NCBI RefSeq assembly: GCF_007995085.1
Contig: NZ_VOQS01000005.1
Coordinates: forward strand, 1,550,001-1,614,000
Source: Paraburkholderia azotifigens
Lineage (GTDB): Bacteria; Pseudomonadota; Gammaproteobacteria; Burkholderiales; Burkholderiaceae
Direction: 5' to 3'
Length of the DNA stretch: 64,000 nucleotides
The notes under the pieces are model-generated. The model was not told the origin of the DNA. It saw only the letters and a list, made by a program, of their open reading frames with translations, and ran no database searches. Below, piece by piece: positions 53,594 to 64,000 of this stretch; position 1 is the stretch's first letter; every line of letters starts with the position of its first letter. The position numbers were made by a program, and so were the translations under genes.

Positions 53594-54166
53594 TCACTCC
53601 GCGGCACGATGATACTTCGCGACGTACTTCGCCTGCGCGATGATCTTTCCGTGCATCTGATAGGCGACGAGCGCAGGACTCGAGGCCGCCTTGACATCGA
53701 TACCCGGCACGGACAACGCGGATGCCGTCACGACGTATCGATGCGCCGTGCCTTGCGGCGGACACGGTCCGCCATATTTCGACTCGCCGAAGTCCGTCAA
53801 CGTTTCCAGCGCGCCCGCCGGCAGCATGGTCGGATTTCCAGAAGCGCCCTTTTCTAGCGACGATTGCGACGCCGGTATATTGACGACTTCCCAATGCGTC
53901 CAGCCGAGCCCGCCCGTCGGCGCATCGGGATCGTGAATGGTCACGACAATGCTTTTCGTGCCCGGCGGCACGTGAGTCCACGAAATATGCGGCGAAACAT
54001 TGTCCCCGTGACAGCCGAATCCGCCGTACACCTGTTCGTTCGCGAACTGTCCATGACTGAGGCCATCGACCTTGATTGCAAACGGCTCGGCAATTGCGAC
54101 GGAGGGTAAGATCGACAGCAACAGCGACGAGCAGAGCGTCGCTCGCGAAAGGGCGTTGGATCTCAT
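53594..54166 (-). CDS. YbhB/YbcL family PEBP protein, exported
   Basis: The 190-residue precursor has a Sec signal (about 1-26, SVAIA) and a phosphatidylethanolamine-binding-protein fold: HDPDAPTGGLGWTHWEV with the conserved DPDAP, and GGPCPPQGTAHRYVV. The family is also called Raf-kinase-inhibitor-like; its bacterial role is not established. It is convergent with the SDR remnant and separated by about 115 bp from the NADH dehydrogenase gene behind it. Confidence 0.9.
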   Translation of the reverse strand: MRSNALSRATLCSSLLLSILPSVAIAEPFAIKVDGLSHGQFANEQVYGGFGCHGDNVSPHISWTHVPPGTKSIVVTIHDPDAPTGGLGWTHWEVVNIPASQSSLEKGASGNPTMLPAGALETLTDFGESKYGGPCPPQGTAHRYVVTASALSVPGIDVKAASSPALVAYQMHGKIIAQAKYVAKYHRAAE

Positions 54167-54280
54167 GGTGCGCTCTGTCGAGGAGTGGAACGTGTGAATT
54201 CCAGCATTGCAGATGCAGCAGCGGCACGTGACCGCCCGTCAAGACGATCCATGCCGCTACCGCAACCAATGCAACGAGCC

Positions 54281-55486
54281 TTAACCGAACGACGCCTCGG
54301 GATTGCCCGCTGCCAGTGCCTCTGCGCGATTCGGTGCAGGCGGATAAATCCACTTCGTATTGATCATCTGCTTGCGCGCCTTGCCTTCGGCGTGCGTCAG
54401 CTTCATCTGCCGGTCCCAGCCTTCCGAATAGACGGCGCCCCACTCGCCGAGATCGACGCAGGTCGCGTAGAACGGCTGGCGGTAAGCGAGTGTCGGAACA
54501 CCGATCAGATCGGCAGCGACATTGTGTCCGCCGAATTGCCCCATGATCATCGCGTGCTGACAGGACATCAGCGCGTAGTGTCCGTCGTCGTCGGCCAGTG
54601 CGCGCGCCACGTCGCCTGCAACGAATACGTGGGGCGCTTCCGGCACGCGCAGATCGGCTGCCACTTCGGCACGTCCGAGCGGATCGATTTTCGAGGACAC
54701 CTGCGCAGCCAACGGGCTCGCACGCATGCCGCCCGCCCAGATCACCGTGCCCGCTTCGATGTGCAGGCCCGACGCCGTGCGCACGCCTTGCGCATCGACG
54801 GACACCACGCCCGATCCAAGCACCGTCTCGATGCCCAGCTTCTCGAATGCGTCGGCAATGAACGGACGCGGATTCGGTCCGAGATCGGGGCCGATCGTGT
54901 CTTGCGAACCGATCACGACGACGCGCACGTCGGCGTCCGCACCGAACTTCTCGCGCAGGCGCTTCGGCAATTCCGTCGCGACTTCGATGCCCGTGAAGCC
55001 GCAGCCGACGACGGCGACCGTATTGCGAGCCGGTGATGCAGGCAGCTTCGCCAACGCGTCGAGATGCCGGTCGAGTTCGACTGCGTCCTCGATGCAGTCC
55101 ACGGAAAACGCACGCTCCAGGCCCGGAATGGGCGGGCGGCTCAGCTTGCTGCCGCTCGTCAGCAGCAGGCGGTCATAGGCGAGCGACTGCTTCTGCCCAT
55201 CGGCGGACACGACGCTGACCGTCTTGTCCTGAACCGAAATGCCGTCGACGCTGCCCGCGACGAACTTCACACCGACCGCCTCGAACAGCGGCAGCAGTGG
55301 CGCTGCCATATTTTGCGGCCCGGCTTCATACATCCGCGGACGGATTTGCAATTCGGGCTTCGGCGAGATCAGCGTGATTTCGACATCGCTGCTCCGCACG
55401 CCAGCGCCATCGAGTACGCGAGCGGCGCCTAGCGCGCCCCACACGCCGGCAAAGCCGGCACCCACAATCAGGATCTTCTGCGACAT
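54281..55486 (-). CDS. Type-II NADH dehydrogenase-like FAD oxidoreductase
   Basis: The 401-residue flavoprotein has two Rossmann motifs: FAD-binding KILIVGAGFAGVWGALGAAR at the N-terminus and NADH-binding NTVAVVGCGFTGIEVATELP near residue 155; VFVAGDVARAL binds the FAD end. The C-terminal membrane-binding extension of long NDH-2 proteins is short. It would pass electrons from NADH to quinone without pumping protons. Only one neighbouring gene (PEBP) is on the same strand. Confidence 0.87.
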   Translation of the reverse strand: MSQKILIVGAGFAGVWGALGAARVLDGAGVRSSDVEITLISPKPELQIRPRMYEAGPQNMAAPLLPLFEAVGVKFVAGSVDGISVQDKTVSVVSADGQKQSLAYDRLLLTSGSKLSRPPIPGLERAFSVDCIEDAVELDRHLDALAKLPASPARNTVAVVGCGFTGIEVATELPKRLREKFGADADVRVVVIGSQDTIGPDLGPNPRPFIADAFEKLGIETVLGSGVVSVDAQGVRTASGLHIEAGTVIWAGGMRASPLAAQVSSKIDPLGRAEVAADLRVPEAPHVFVAGDVARALADDDGHYALMSCQHAMIMGQFGGHNVAADLIGVPTLAYRQPFYATCVDLGEWGAVYSEGWDRQMKLTHAEGKARKQMINTKWIYPPAPNRAEALAAGNPEASFG

Positions 55487-55740
55487 GAAATTTGCCTTCG
55501 ATTTGAGAGTTGCGAAGTCGACGACAGGCGCCCGTACTCATGACGGACGGCGCCCGATCGACGCTGGAGACCTCGCTTGTACGACTATCGACGAAACGGA
55601 TTGTAGGTAGCTGCAACGCGCGCCAGAAGCACCGCGGACGTGTTCACCATGTTGTCTGCACGACAACAATCGGCGATGAAGGAAGAAGGGAAATGGAACG
55701 CACGCCGGACCCGAAGCAGCGTTCGAGCCGGCGTTGCAGA

Positions 55741-56643
55741 CTAGCGCGCGAATTCGGTGGCCTTCACGGCCTCGGCCAGGTAGTCGACGAACGAAGCGAT
55801 GCGCGCCGATATCGCCGTGTTGCGATAGTAGACGGCATTGATGGGTTGCCGCACGTCCTGCGTCTGACGCGCGAACAGTTGCACGAGGCGGCCTTCGCGA
55901 CGGTCGCGGCCTGTCATGAAGTCCGACAGGCAGACGATGCCTGCGCTCTCCAGCGCCAGTTGCCGCAGCGTTTCGCCGCTCGACGACGCGATGCCCGGAT
56001 TGATCCGATACGGCTCGTTGTCCGCGCCCACCAGCGGCCACACATTGAGCGACTCGGGCTGCGTGAATCCGAGCAGCGAATGGCCGGCAAGATCATCCAC
56101 ACGTTTCGGCTGGCCATGCGCCTTCAGATATTCCGGCGTCGCCAGCACGCGGATGCGGCTGCTGCCGACGGGGCGGCTGTGCAGCGTCGAATCCTTGAGT
56201 CGGCCGATACGGATTGCGACATCGGTACGGCGTTCGAGCAGATCGATGATGCCTTCGTTGCTGTTCAGTTCCAGTTCGACCTGCGGATAGCGCTCACGAT
56301 AGCCCGCCACGAGCGGCACGATCACGTGAAGCATGAACGGCGTCGCGGCATCGACGCGCAAACGTCCCGAAGGCCGCTCGCGCCGCGCAGCAAGCTGTTC
56401 TTCTGCGTTCTCCACGGCGTCGATGATTTCACGCGCGTTCTGCAGAAACGCCTTGCCTTCTTCCGTCAGTTCCAGACGCCGCGTGGTACGGCGCAACAGC
56501 GTGGTTTGCAGCTTCTCTTCGAGCCGTCCCAGCGTGCGGCTCGCGCCCGACACGGTCTGATCGAGCTGTTCCGCCGCAGCGGTGATCGAGCCCGTATCGA
56601 CTACCGTGGCGAAGGTTTGCAATTCGTCGAGTGTGACTTTCAT
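55741..56643 (-). CDS. LysR family transcriptional regulator of the divergent MFS gene
   Basis: The 300-residue protein begins MKVTLDELQTFATVVDTGSI with HTH AEQLDQTVSGASRTLGRLEE and an effector domain from about 90 (GRLRVDAATPFMLHVIVPL). I start at ATG 56643 because the HTH begins at once and a LysR-type box lies directly upstream. It is divergent from the MFS transporter at 56757, its most likely target. Confidence 0.93.
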   Translation of the reverse strand: MKVTLDELQTFATVVDTGSITAAAEQLDQTVSGASRTLGRLEEKLQTTLLRRTTRRLELTEEGKAFLQNAREIIDAVENAEEQLAARRERPSGRLRVDAATPFMLHVIVPLVAGYRERYPQVELELNSNEGIIDLLERRTDVAIRIGRLKDSTLHSRPVGSSRIRVLATPEYLKAHGQPKRVDDLAGHSLLGFTQPESLNVWPLVGADNEPYRINPGIASSSGETLRQLALESAGIVCLSDFMTGRDRREGRLVQLFARQTQDVRQPINAVYYRNTAISARIASFVDYLAEAVKATEFAR

Positions 56644-56645
56644 AC

Positions 56646-56678
56646 TTGATTTGAAGTCAAAAGTGTTTCCTTTATAGA
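56646..56678 (+). promoter_or_regulatory. LysR box and MFS promoter
   Basis: TTGATTTGAAGTCAA (56646-56660) is a dyad with a T-N11-A core, 3 bp from the LysR start codon. On the plus strand TTGAAG (56651-56656) and TATAGA (56673-56678) are 16 bp apart and could form the MFS promoter, with the LysR box overlapping the -35. Confidence 0.55.
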
Positions 56679-56756
56679 CCAGTTTTTCTGCAAAAGTAAA
56701 GCCGACACACTTCGTCCATCCGTTCAAGCTTGTTTCAAGCCTTCTGACAGACGACC

Positions 56757-57959
56757 ATGCCACTCGCCCTTTTCGCGCTGACGCTCAGCGCTTTTGCAAT
56801 CGGAACGACCGAATTCGTCATCGTCGGACTCATCCCGACGATCGCTGCCGACCTCGGCGTCAATCTTCCTTCGGCCGGACTGCTCGTCAGTCTGTACGCA
56901 TTGAGCGTCGCCGTCGGCGCACCGCTCCTGACCGCGCTCACGGGACGCGTACCGCGCAAGACCTTGCTGATCGCGCTGATGGCGCTGTTCACGATCGGCA
57001 ATCTGGTGGCGTGGCGCGCGCCTTCGTATGAATCGCTCGTGGTGGCGCGCATCCTGACGGGGCTGGCGCACGGCGTGTTCTTCTCGGTCGGGTCGATCAT
57101 CGCGACGACGCTCGTGCCGAAAGAAAAATCCGCGAGCGCCATTGCGACGATGTTCAGCGGCATGACGGTCGCCTTCGTTGCGGGCATTCCGCTCGGCACG
57201 TTCATCGGTCAGCACTTCGGCTGGCGCGCGACGTTCCTCGTGGTTGCGCTGTTCGGCGTCGTCGCGATGCTCGGCGCGCTGTTCTTCATGCCGGATAACC
57301 TGCCGCACAAGCGCCCTGCGCCGCTTCTTCAGCAGGCTCGCGTGATTGCGCATCCGCGCCTGTTGCTGGTGTACGCAATGACGGCCGTCGGTTACGGCGG
57401 CTCGCTGATTGCCTTCACGTTCATGGCGCCGATTCTCGAACAGATCACGGGATTCACGCCGTCGCAGGTCAGCATGGTGCTCGTCGCGTATGGCGTGTCC
57501 GTCGCAGTGGGCAACGTGTGGGGCGGCAAGCTCGCCGATGCGCTCGGCCCTGTCAAGGCACTCAGGCGCATCTTCCTGCTGCTCGCCGCCGTGCTGCTCG
57601 TGTTCACGTTCACGTCGCACAACGCGTGGCTCGCCGTTCTCACGATGCTCGCCTGGGGCGCCGTCGCGTTTGGCAACGTGCCCGGTCTTCAGGTCTATGT
57701 CGTCAAACAGGCGCAGCAGGTCGCGCCGCAGGCAACGGATGTCGCAGCGGGTTTCAACATCGCGGCATTCAATCTCGGCGTGGCAGGCGGCTCGTCGCTG
57801 GGTGGCGTGATCGTCGCGCATTTCGGGCTCGGACATACGCCGTGGATTGCCGCTGTCGTCACGCTGTTCGCATTCGCGCTGACTGCGTTGAGCGGCCGCC
57901 TCGATCGCCGGGCGGGCGTACCCGAGCGCAACGTCGGTGCCGTCGCGGTGACCCACTAA
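56757..57959 (+). CDS. MFS transporter (AraJ/YdhP-type, DHA1 family)
   Basis: The 400-residue inner-membrane protein has 12 predicted helices and the DHA1-type start LSAFAIGTTEFVIVGLIPTI; the motif GRVPRKTLLIALMALF (loop 2-3) and RILTGLAHGVFFSVG fit. It is probably a proton-coupled exporter of sugars, purines or drugs; the substrate is unknown. It is divergent from the LysR gene and followed by a hairpin terminator. Confidence 0.92.
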   Translation: MPLALFALTLSAFAIGTTEFVIVGLIPTIAADLGVNLPSAGLLVSLYALSVAVGAPLLTALTGRVPRKTLLIALMALFTIGNLVAWRAPSYESLVVARILTGLAHGVFFSVGSIIATTLVPKEKSASAIATMFSGMTVAFVAGIPLGTFIGQHFGWRATFLVVALFGVVAMLGALFFMPDNLPHKRPAPLLQQARVIAHPRLLLVYAMTAVGYGGSLIAFTFMAPILEQITGFTPSQVSMVLVAYGVSVAVGNVWGGKLADALGPVKALRRIFLLLAAVLLVFTFTSHNAWLAVLTMLAWGAVAFGNVPGLQVYVVKQAQQVAPQATDVAAGFNIAAFNLGVAGGSSLGGVIVAHFGLGHTPWIAAVVTLFAFALTALSGRLDRRAGVPERNVGAVAVTH

Positions 57960-57971
57960 ACACGAAAAAAA

Positions 57972-57988
57972 GCCCGGAAATACCGGGC
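57972..57988. terminator. Intrinsic terminator after the MFS gene
   Basis: GCCCGG (57972-57977) and CCGGGC (57983-57988) form a 6-bp stem with loop AAATA, preceded by a run of seven A. It starts 12 bp after the MFS stop codon; the A-run would serve as a T-run for transcripts from the other side. Confidence 0.7.
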
Positions 57989-58379
57989 ATCTGGCCGGTC
58001 TTATGGTTGGAGGAGCCCAATTGCACTTAAGTCGCCGCTCTTGGGGCAACCACGACGATCAATCATCCGTCGACCTGGCCGGCTATATGTAACAGGCCCT
58101 TCGGATTACGGCGGTCGGGGCAGTCGTTGGTCGTAATCGAAACGCTATGTGACGACGGTGACCGTATTCGATGCGATCGAGGTCGCTGCGGCAAAAGGAA
58201 TAATGCGGTATTGCAATGAGTCAGCTAACCGGCGCAAACCAGCCACACGAATGACCGTGTGGCGGATATGGCGAACGACGCCTTCTGGCCAACGCGGAAA
58301 ACCAATCAGGCGGAGCCCCCGGCTTTCGCCTTCGTCAAGCCCGATTAAGCAGACGCGGAAACAGCGCGCTAAATGTCGG
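57989..58379. other. Intergenic region, about 390 bp, no recognised gene
   Basis: Between the MFS terminator and the end of the unrecognised gene at 58380. It contains a small hairpin CCACACG/CGTGTGG (58243-58249 with 58256-58262), possibly a terminator for the minus-strand gene. The short open frame 58149-58463 shows no family features. Confidence 0.45.
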
Positions 58380-59024
58380 TCAGTTCAGGATGTTTTTCTC
58401 GCAGTCCTCCCAGTACCGAAGCGGGTCGAGATAATGGGGATAGCGCGACTTGAGCCACTCTGACAGCCTGGTCCAATCTGGATGGTTGGTACCCGTTTGA
58501 GCAGACCAGATCGACGACCGTTCAAGAATCTGGCCGTTCCCGCGATCACGGACCAGCAAACTGCCTAATCCGCTCAAACTGTTCGCCTGTGACTCAACCA
58601 GATACCTTGGCAGGATCCTCAGTTCGGCATCGTTGGCCCATCCGTATACAGCGCGAACCACTCCGAAGGGATCTCGCAGCTCTGTGGGTCCGCTTGCCGG
58701 GCGTACGGCTACCCACCCTTCAGGGAATTCGGTGACGACCTCGTTTTTATCTTCCCTCACCCACTTCACGCGCCATGCCCGCACCATCGACTCGCGCATA
58801 CGAGACACCGACTCGTAGCCAGCAGGCAACTCGATCGCCATCGGAAGCGCAATGAGGTTGTCTTTCCAAAGTTTGGTTTCGTCGTCGACGCGCTCAACCT
58901 CGTCGAACATCCCTGGCTCAAATGGGTTGTCGGGCCGGCTCGATACTCTCGCCTGCCCTTGGGGCAATCCCTCGAAAAGGCGCTCGGCGTCATGCCGGGT
59001 CAGTTTCGTCTTTCCTTTTTTCAT
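58380..59024 (-). CDS. Hypothetical protein, 214 residues (accessory)
   Basis: I do not recognise this protein. It starts MKKGKTKLTRHDAERLF, has a tryptophan-rich middle (VRAWRVKWVREDKNEV; FPEGWVAVRPASGP) and ends HYLDPLRYWEDCEKNILN. There is no signal peptide or membrane segment; the mix of charged and aromatic residues suggests a soluble cytoplasmic protein. A run of A/T precedes the start. Its GC content appears lower than that of its neighbours. The size and composition would fit an immunity or antitoxin-type protein, but there is no direct evidence. Confidence 0.7.
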   Translation of the reverse strand: MKKGKTKLTRHDAERLFEGLPQGQARVSSRPDNPFEPGMFDEVERVDDETKLWKDNLIALPMAIELPAGYESVSRMRESMVRAWRVKWVREDKNEVVTEFPEGWVAVRPASGPTELRDPFGVVRAVYGWANDAELRILPRYLVESQANSLSGLGSLLVRDRGNGQILERSSIWSAQTGTNHPDWTRLSEWLKSRYPHYLDPLRYWEDCEKNILN

Positions 59025-59300
59025 TTTGTCTCTCTAGAGTACGGTTGTCGCTAGCGTTTGCACCTCACGACCGAAATCAGGCGGCCACTTTTTTCACGCG
59101 CTTCACCTGGCTTGTGATCTCATTGTGCGCCATTCGTCGTCTTCAACTGGAAACTGGGCAAGGACGGCGCCTGCTTCACCGCGTCGGCCCTGTCACGGGC
59201 TTTGCTGGACGGTGGTCGAATGGAGAATGTAAGGTGGCAGTCCGGAGCTGGTCCGTTACGCCCACTGCTAGAATCGCGAACTTTTTCCTGGGAGCGGAAA

Positions 59301-59615
59301 ATGTCCTGGTTCATCTATGAAGTACCTGAATACAACGAAGACGCGGCGCGCATCGAACCCTTTAACGAACTTCGTAGCCGCGTCCTGAAAGTCAGTGGGC
59401 AGGCAATGGCTGACGAGCTGGAAAGCGTCCGCGAGAACGCCGCGACAACGGCGGACACGCCCACGCGCCCGCTCCGTGCCGCGGAAAATCCTCAGGTATT
59501 CCCGATCCCCTATGCCGACTCGATGATCCTCGTCGGATTCATTTTCGAACTGAAACGCGAGTTCCGACATCTGGTGGTGTCACCCGTGGAAATGCCCTGG
59601 CTGAAAGACGCATAA
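59301..59615 (+). CDS. Hypothetical protein, 104 residues (accessory)
   Basis: I do not recognise this protein. It reads MSWFIYEVPEYNEDAARIEP, has an Ala/Glu-rich helical middle and ends SMILVGFIFELKREFRHLVV then SPVEMPWLKDA. No signal or membrane helix is convincing. I start at ATG 59301 because GGGAGCGG precedes it; the open frame continues upstream to about 59118 without a better start. It is divergent from the hypothetical gene at 59024 with a 276-bp spacer. Confidence 0.65.
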   Translation: MSWFIYEVPEYNEDAARIEPFNELRSRVLKVSGQAMADELESVRENAATTADTPTRPLRAAENPQVFPIPYADSMILVGFIFELKREFRHLVVSPVEMPWLKDA

Positions 59616-59742
59616 AGAGCGGGACGATCGAGGCGGCCCCAAACCTGCGAGGCGAATTGCACGGCCAGCAGCATCATGTTGCGAAGCGGTCTCCATGCAC
59701 TCTCTGGACACCTGAAACGCCCTGCGCCCGCTCGGGGGTAAC

Positions 59743-61419
<1,677 letters not shown>

Positions 61420-61838
61420 AAGTAGCTACTTCGGAGAGGATCGCCATGATAGCCGAGCGGACCTGCAGGACTGTCTCTTCTCCGATCCTCCGCCGCTTTG
61501 CGGCGCACACCGGCAACAAAACGAAGCGGCCTTCGCGCACCAGGCGTACCGGCTGCGGGGCCAGCGAACATGGCGGTGAACGACGAATCCTGGCCCGAAC
61601 CGTGCCTGCGCGGACAACCGATGCGAACGGGTCTGTCGATGACGATGCATTGAGCAGCTACGTCACGGGACATGCAGGCATTCGCGAGAAGCTGCGCGGA
61701 TTCATTTGTGAAGCCCCGACCGAGATGTATAGAGCCACGATGCCATGTATTGAACCGACGCGATTGCTTCAATCGGGAGTGTCGTCCAGATACTGGATGC
61801 CGTCATCGCGACTGAGATGACGGCGAGAGGCAGTTCGC
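61420..61838. other. Intergenic region, about 420 bp, no recognised gene
   Basis: Between the ABC-F start and the diaminopropionate ammonia-lyase stop. Frames of up to 124 codons exist on both strands (for example 61446-61820), but none has a family pattern. A small inverted repeat CGCCGCTTTGCGGCG lies at 61488-61502. It must contain the ABC-F promoter. Confidence 0.5.
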
Positions 61839-63068
61839 TCAGGCTGTCGCTTTGGCTCGCCAGGCCAATTGGCGCTCGAGGACGGATTCGGCAGTCTCGC
61901 CAACCAGCTCGTGATAGGTTGCGGGTGCCGTCGCGCCTTCAGTATTGACAACCAATACACGGGAAGAACCATCGAGGCCCACTTTCCTGGCCAGTTGCTG
62001 GTCTTGCAGCAACACGATGAGACCCGCAAGACCCGCCACGCCCGACTCGCCCGCGACGATCGGCGCATCGATATCGCTGCCCGCAGCCAGGATGCGCATG
62101 GCGTTCACTGCATCGTCATCGCTGATCGTCATGAAGTCATCTACGCTGTGCTGCAGAAACTTCCATGCAAGCGGCGAGGTCTCGCCGCAAGCGAGCCCGG
62201 CCATCACGGAGTCCACCGATCCCGTCGCACGCGCAGCGCGTCCTGCCAATGCGCTCTGATACAGGCAGTCGGCCTGCCCGGGTTCGACGACCACGAATCG
62301 CGGACGATGCTCGCCATGAAATTCCCACAGATAACTGACCAATCCGGCTGCAAGGCCGCCGACTCCGCCCTGAAGGAACACATGCGTGTACGCCGGCTGA
62401 TCCGGCTGGCTATCGCTCTGCCCGACGACCTCCGCCGCAATTGTGCCGTAGCCTTGCATCACATCGCGAGGGATGTCTTCGTAACCGTCGTAGGACGTAT
62501 CGGAAACGACGTGCCAGCCGTTCACCGAAGCCAGGCGCGCCGCCTCTTCGACAGACTCATCGTAGTTTCCGGCGATCCTGACGATTTCGGCACCGTACGC
62601 CGCAATGGCCTTCTCGCGCTCGACGCTGACATTAGCGTGCAGCACGATCACACACCGGCAACCGAGCGTTTGCGCGGCAGCCGCCAGTCCCTTTCCGTGA
62701 TTGCCGTCCGTGGCACTCACCACCGTGAAATGCGTCAGCAGGTCCCGATAGCGTCCTTCAAAAAGCCCATGTGCATCGAGATCATGATTCGGCCACAGAC
62801 GCTGAATCAGGCGTACCAGTGCGATAGGCGCACCCAGGGCCTTGAAGCTGCCCAGTACGGAGCGCGCTGACTCGTCCTTGATGTTGATGCTGCCGACCTT
62901 GAGCCTCGCGGCCAGTCCGGGTAAGTCGCGCAGCGGCGTCGCATCGGACGAAATCTTGTCCCAGCAGGAAAGCCATGCACGGCTTTCCTGTGCTTTCTCA
63001 ATGCTGAGAATTGCCTTCAACTCAGCGGGATAGGCAGCGCGCGTTGCGCGTGGATTGGCTACCAGCAT
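61839..63068 (-). CDS. dpaL: Diaminopropionate ammonia-lyase
   Basis: The 409-residue PLP enzyme converts 2,3-diaminopropionate to pyruvate and two ammonia. The PLP lysine K76 is in LGSFKALGA, the catalytic aspartate D121 in SATDGNHGKGLA, and the phosphate cup GGVGGLAAG follows near residue 234. Length and spacing match the family (E. coli YgeX, 398). It follows the M20 amidohydrolase gene by 54 bp on the same strand, an order that resembles ygeX/ygeY-type purine- or hydantoin-nitrogen clusters. Confidence 0.93.
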   Translation of the reverse strand: MLVANPRATRAAYPAELKAILSIEKAQESRAWLSCWDKISSDATPLRDLPGLAARLKVGSINIKDESARSVLGSFKALGAPIALVRLIQRLWPNHDLDAHGLFEGRYRDLLTHFTVVSATDGNHGKGLAAAAQTLGCRCVIVLHANVSVEREKAIAAYGAEIVRIAGNYDESVEEAARLASVNGWHVVSDTSYDGYEDIPRDVMQGYGTIAAEVVGQSDSQPDQPAYTHVFLQGGVGGLAAGLVSYLWEFHGEHRPRFVVVEPGQADCLYQSALAGRAARATGSVDSVMAGLACGETSPLAWKFLQHSVDDFMTISDDDAVNAMRILAAGSDIDAPIVAGESGVAGLAGLIVLLQDQQLARKVGLDGSSRVLVVNTEGATAPATYHELVGETAESVLERQLAWRAKATA

Positions 63069-63122
63069 GACCGTGATACTCCATTAACGAATGATGTGAA
63101 TTGGCGAATGGGAGAGCCGTGC

Positions 63123-64000
63123 TCACTGTGCGAGTCGCTTGAGCACGACATCCAGCAGGACGTTCGCGCCGTCGATGAGCTGATCGTCGTCCGTGTGTTC
63201 GCGCGGGTTATGGCTGATGCCGCCGCGGCTCGGCACGAATATCATCGCGGCCGGCGCGATGCGCGCGATCATCTGCGCGTCGTGTCCGGCACCGGACGTC
63301 ATCCGGCGATGCGTGAAGCCCATGCGCTCTGCCGAGGCTTCGATCGCGTCGGCCAGTCCCGCATCGAATACCACAGGCTCGAAACGGACCAGGCGTTCCG
63401 TCGTGATCTTCACGCCTTCCTTCTGCGCGATCTCTGCGAGGAATTCGGCGAGGCGCCGCTCGGCGTCCTGCAGGCGTTGCTCGTCCGGATCACGCAAATC
63501 CACCGTAAACACAGCCTTACGCGGAATCACGTTGATGACGTTCGGCTCGATGCGCAGCATGCCGATCGTCGCCAGCGTGGTGCCGGCGGTAACAGCCAGT
63601 TCTCGCAGGAACGTCGACACGGAAGCAGCCACCCAGCCCGCGTCATGGCGAAGCCGCGTTGGCGTCGTACCCGCGTGATTGGCGTTCCCCTGAACGGTAA
63701 TCTGCTGCCACGAGATGCCCTGGAGATTCTCAACAACACCAATGCTGATGTTCTCTGCTTCGAGAATCGGGCCCTGCTCGATATGTAGTTCGAGGTATTC
63801 ATGCGGAACCATCGCGCCAGGCTCCAGGTCACCCCCATAACCAATGCGCGCGAGTTCGTCGCCAAGGCGTGTGCCGTCGATGCCAACCGTATTCAGCGCT
63901 GCGTCAACGGACAGGCCGCCAGCGTAGACCAGCGAGCCCATCATGTCCGGCTGATAGCGGATGCCTTCCTCGTTGGTGAACGCGCCAATGGTGATGGAAC
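63123..64000 (-). CDS. M20 family amidohydrolase (allantoate/N-carbamoyl amino acid type), start outside window
   Basis: The frame is open from the window edge to the stop at 63123; about 292 residues of the C-terminal part are present. Motifs are GAFTNEEGIRY (metal site), HIEQGPILE, the dimer-domain NHAGTTPTRLRHDAG and the C-terminal SGAGHDAQ and SHNPREHT. These define the allantoate amidohydrolase/N-carbamoyl-L-amino-acid hydrolase group. It probably releases ammonia from a ureide. It precedes dpaL in one likely operon. Confidence 0.92.
   Translation of the reverse strand, partial: SITIGAFTNEEGIRYQPDMMGSLVYAGGLSVDAALNTVGIDGTRLGDELARIGYGGDLEPGAMVPHEYLELHIEQGPILEAENISIGVVENLQGISWQQITVQGNANHAGTTPTRLRHDAGWVAASVSTFLRELAVTAGTTLATIGMLRIEPNVINVIPRKAVFTVDLRDPDEQRLQDAERRLAEFLAEIAQKEGVKITTERLVRFEPVVFDAGLADAIEASAERMGFTHRRMTSGAGHDAQMIARIAPAAMIFVPSRGGISHNPREHTDDDQLIDGANVLLDVVLKRLAQ

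Noticed and set aside
56724..58049. 441-codon open frame on the minus strand
   Set aside because: Antisense to the MFS transporter gene; repeats of Arg/Glu/His are a composition artefact.

Overview
The window looks like a stretch of a Burkholderiales replicon, most likely Paraburkholderia, Caballeronia or a close relative. It is GC-rich and nearly every product has its typical form in that group: a DUF3331 protein, an L-fuconate dehydratase with an ABC sugar transporter, a membrane quinoprotein glucose dehydrogenase, a trimeric-type porin, and many LysR, GntR and MocR-type regulators. The genus is inferred from gene families, not from a marker gene. I see no rRNA, tRNA, CRISPR array, intact insertion sequence or replication origin.

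Layout. 1-2.6 kb: a truncated BKACE-type cleavage enzyme divergent from an AraC regulator, then a ureidoglycolate lyase-like gene. 2.6-3.2 kb: a scar with an SDR/GFA fusion remnant and a LysR remnant. 3.2-5.5 kb: a TetR regulator, an Ohr peroxidase and a secreted alpha/beta hydrolase, with three copies of one palindromic operator. 5.5-12.2 kb: sugar-acid catabolism and uptake (HAD hydrolase, L-fuconate dehydratase, GntR regulator, three ABC transporter genes). 12.2-20.2 kb: GlxA-like regulator, small enzymes, two methyl-accepting chemotaxis proteins, a Tat-exported epoxide hydrolase. 20.4-24.0 kb: sdhCDAB-sdhE. 24.2-27.6 kb: LysR regulators, a LysE exporter, an NnrU protein and a NicO remnant.

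27.6-30.6 kb is a four-gene operon homologous to siaABCD, a PP2C phosphatase / kinase / phospho-acceptor / diguanylate cyclase switch that controls c-di-GMP. It is divergent from gcd (31.4-33.8 kb), and the AT-rich 775-bp region between them carries two LacI/PurR-type palindromes. 33.9-38.5 kb: porin, aldo/keto reductase, amidohydrolase, LysR and NAD(P)-binding protein. 38.8-44.2 kb: redox and peroxide genes (AhpD-like, azoreductase, GNAT, MocR regulator, second Ohr, DUF3331, peroxidase-like hydrolase). 44.3-47.1 kb: a large winged-helix/ATPase regulator.

47.2-53.6 kb is a regulator-rich zone with several damaged genes: an ECF sigma factor lacking region 2, a frameshifted SDR, and a divergent LysR/SDR pair whose N-terminal halves were apparently removed by one deletion. 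53.6-58 kb: PEBP protein, type-II NADH dehydrogenase-like protein, LysR/MFS divergent pair. 58-59.6 kb: two unrecognised genes forming a small accessory islet. 59.7-64 kb: ABC-F ATPase, diaminopropionate ammonia-lyase, and the start-truncated M20 amidohydrolase that runs off the window.

The recurrent themes are sugar oxidation/uptake, organic peroxide defence (two Ohr proteins with hydrolase partners) and nitrogen salvage at both ends. The most noteworthy points are the soluble CBS-type siaABCD variant, the three-operator TetR-Ohr circuit with a possibly leaderless TetR mRNA, and the deletion scars.
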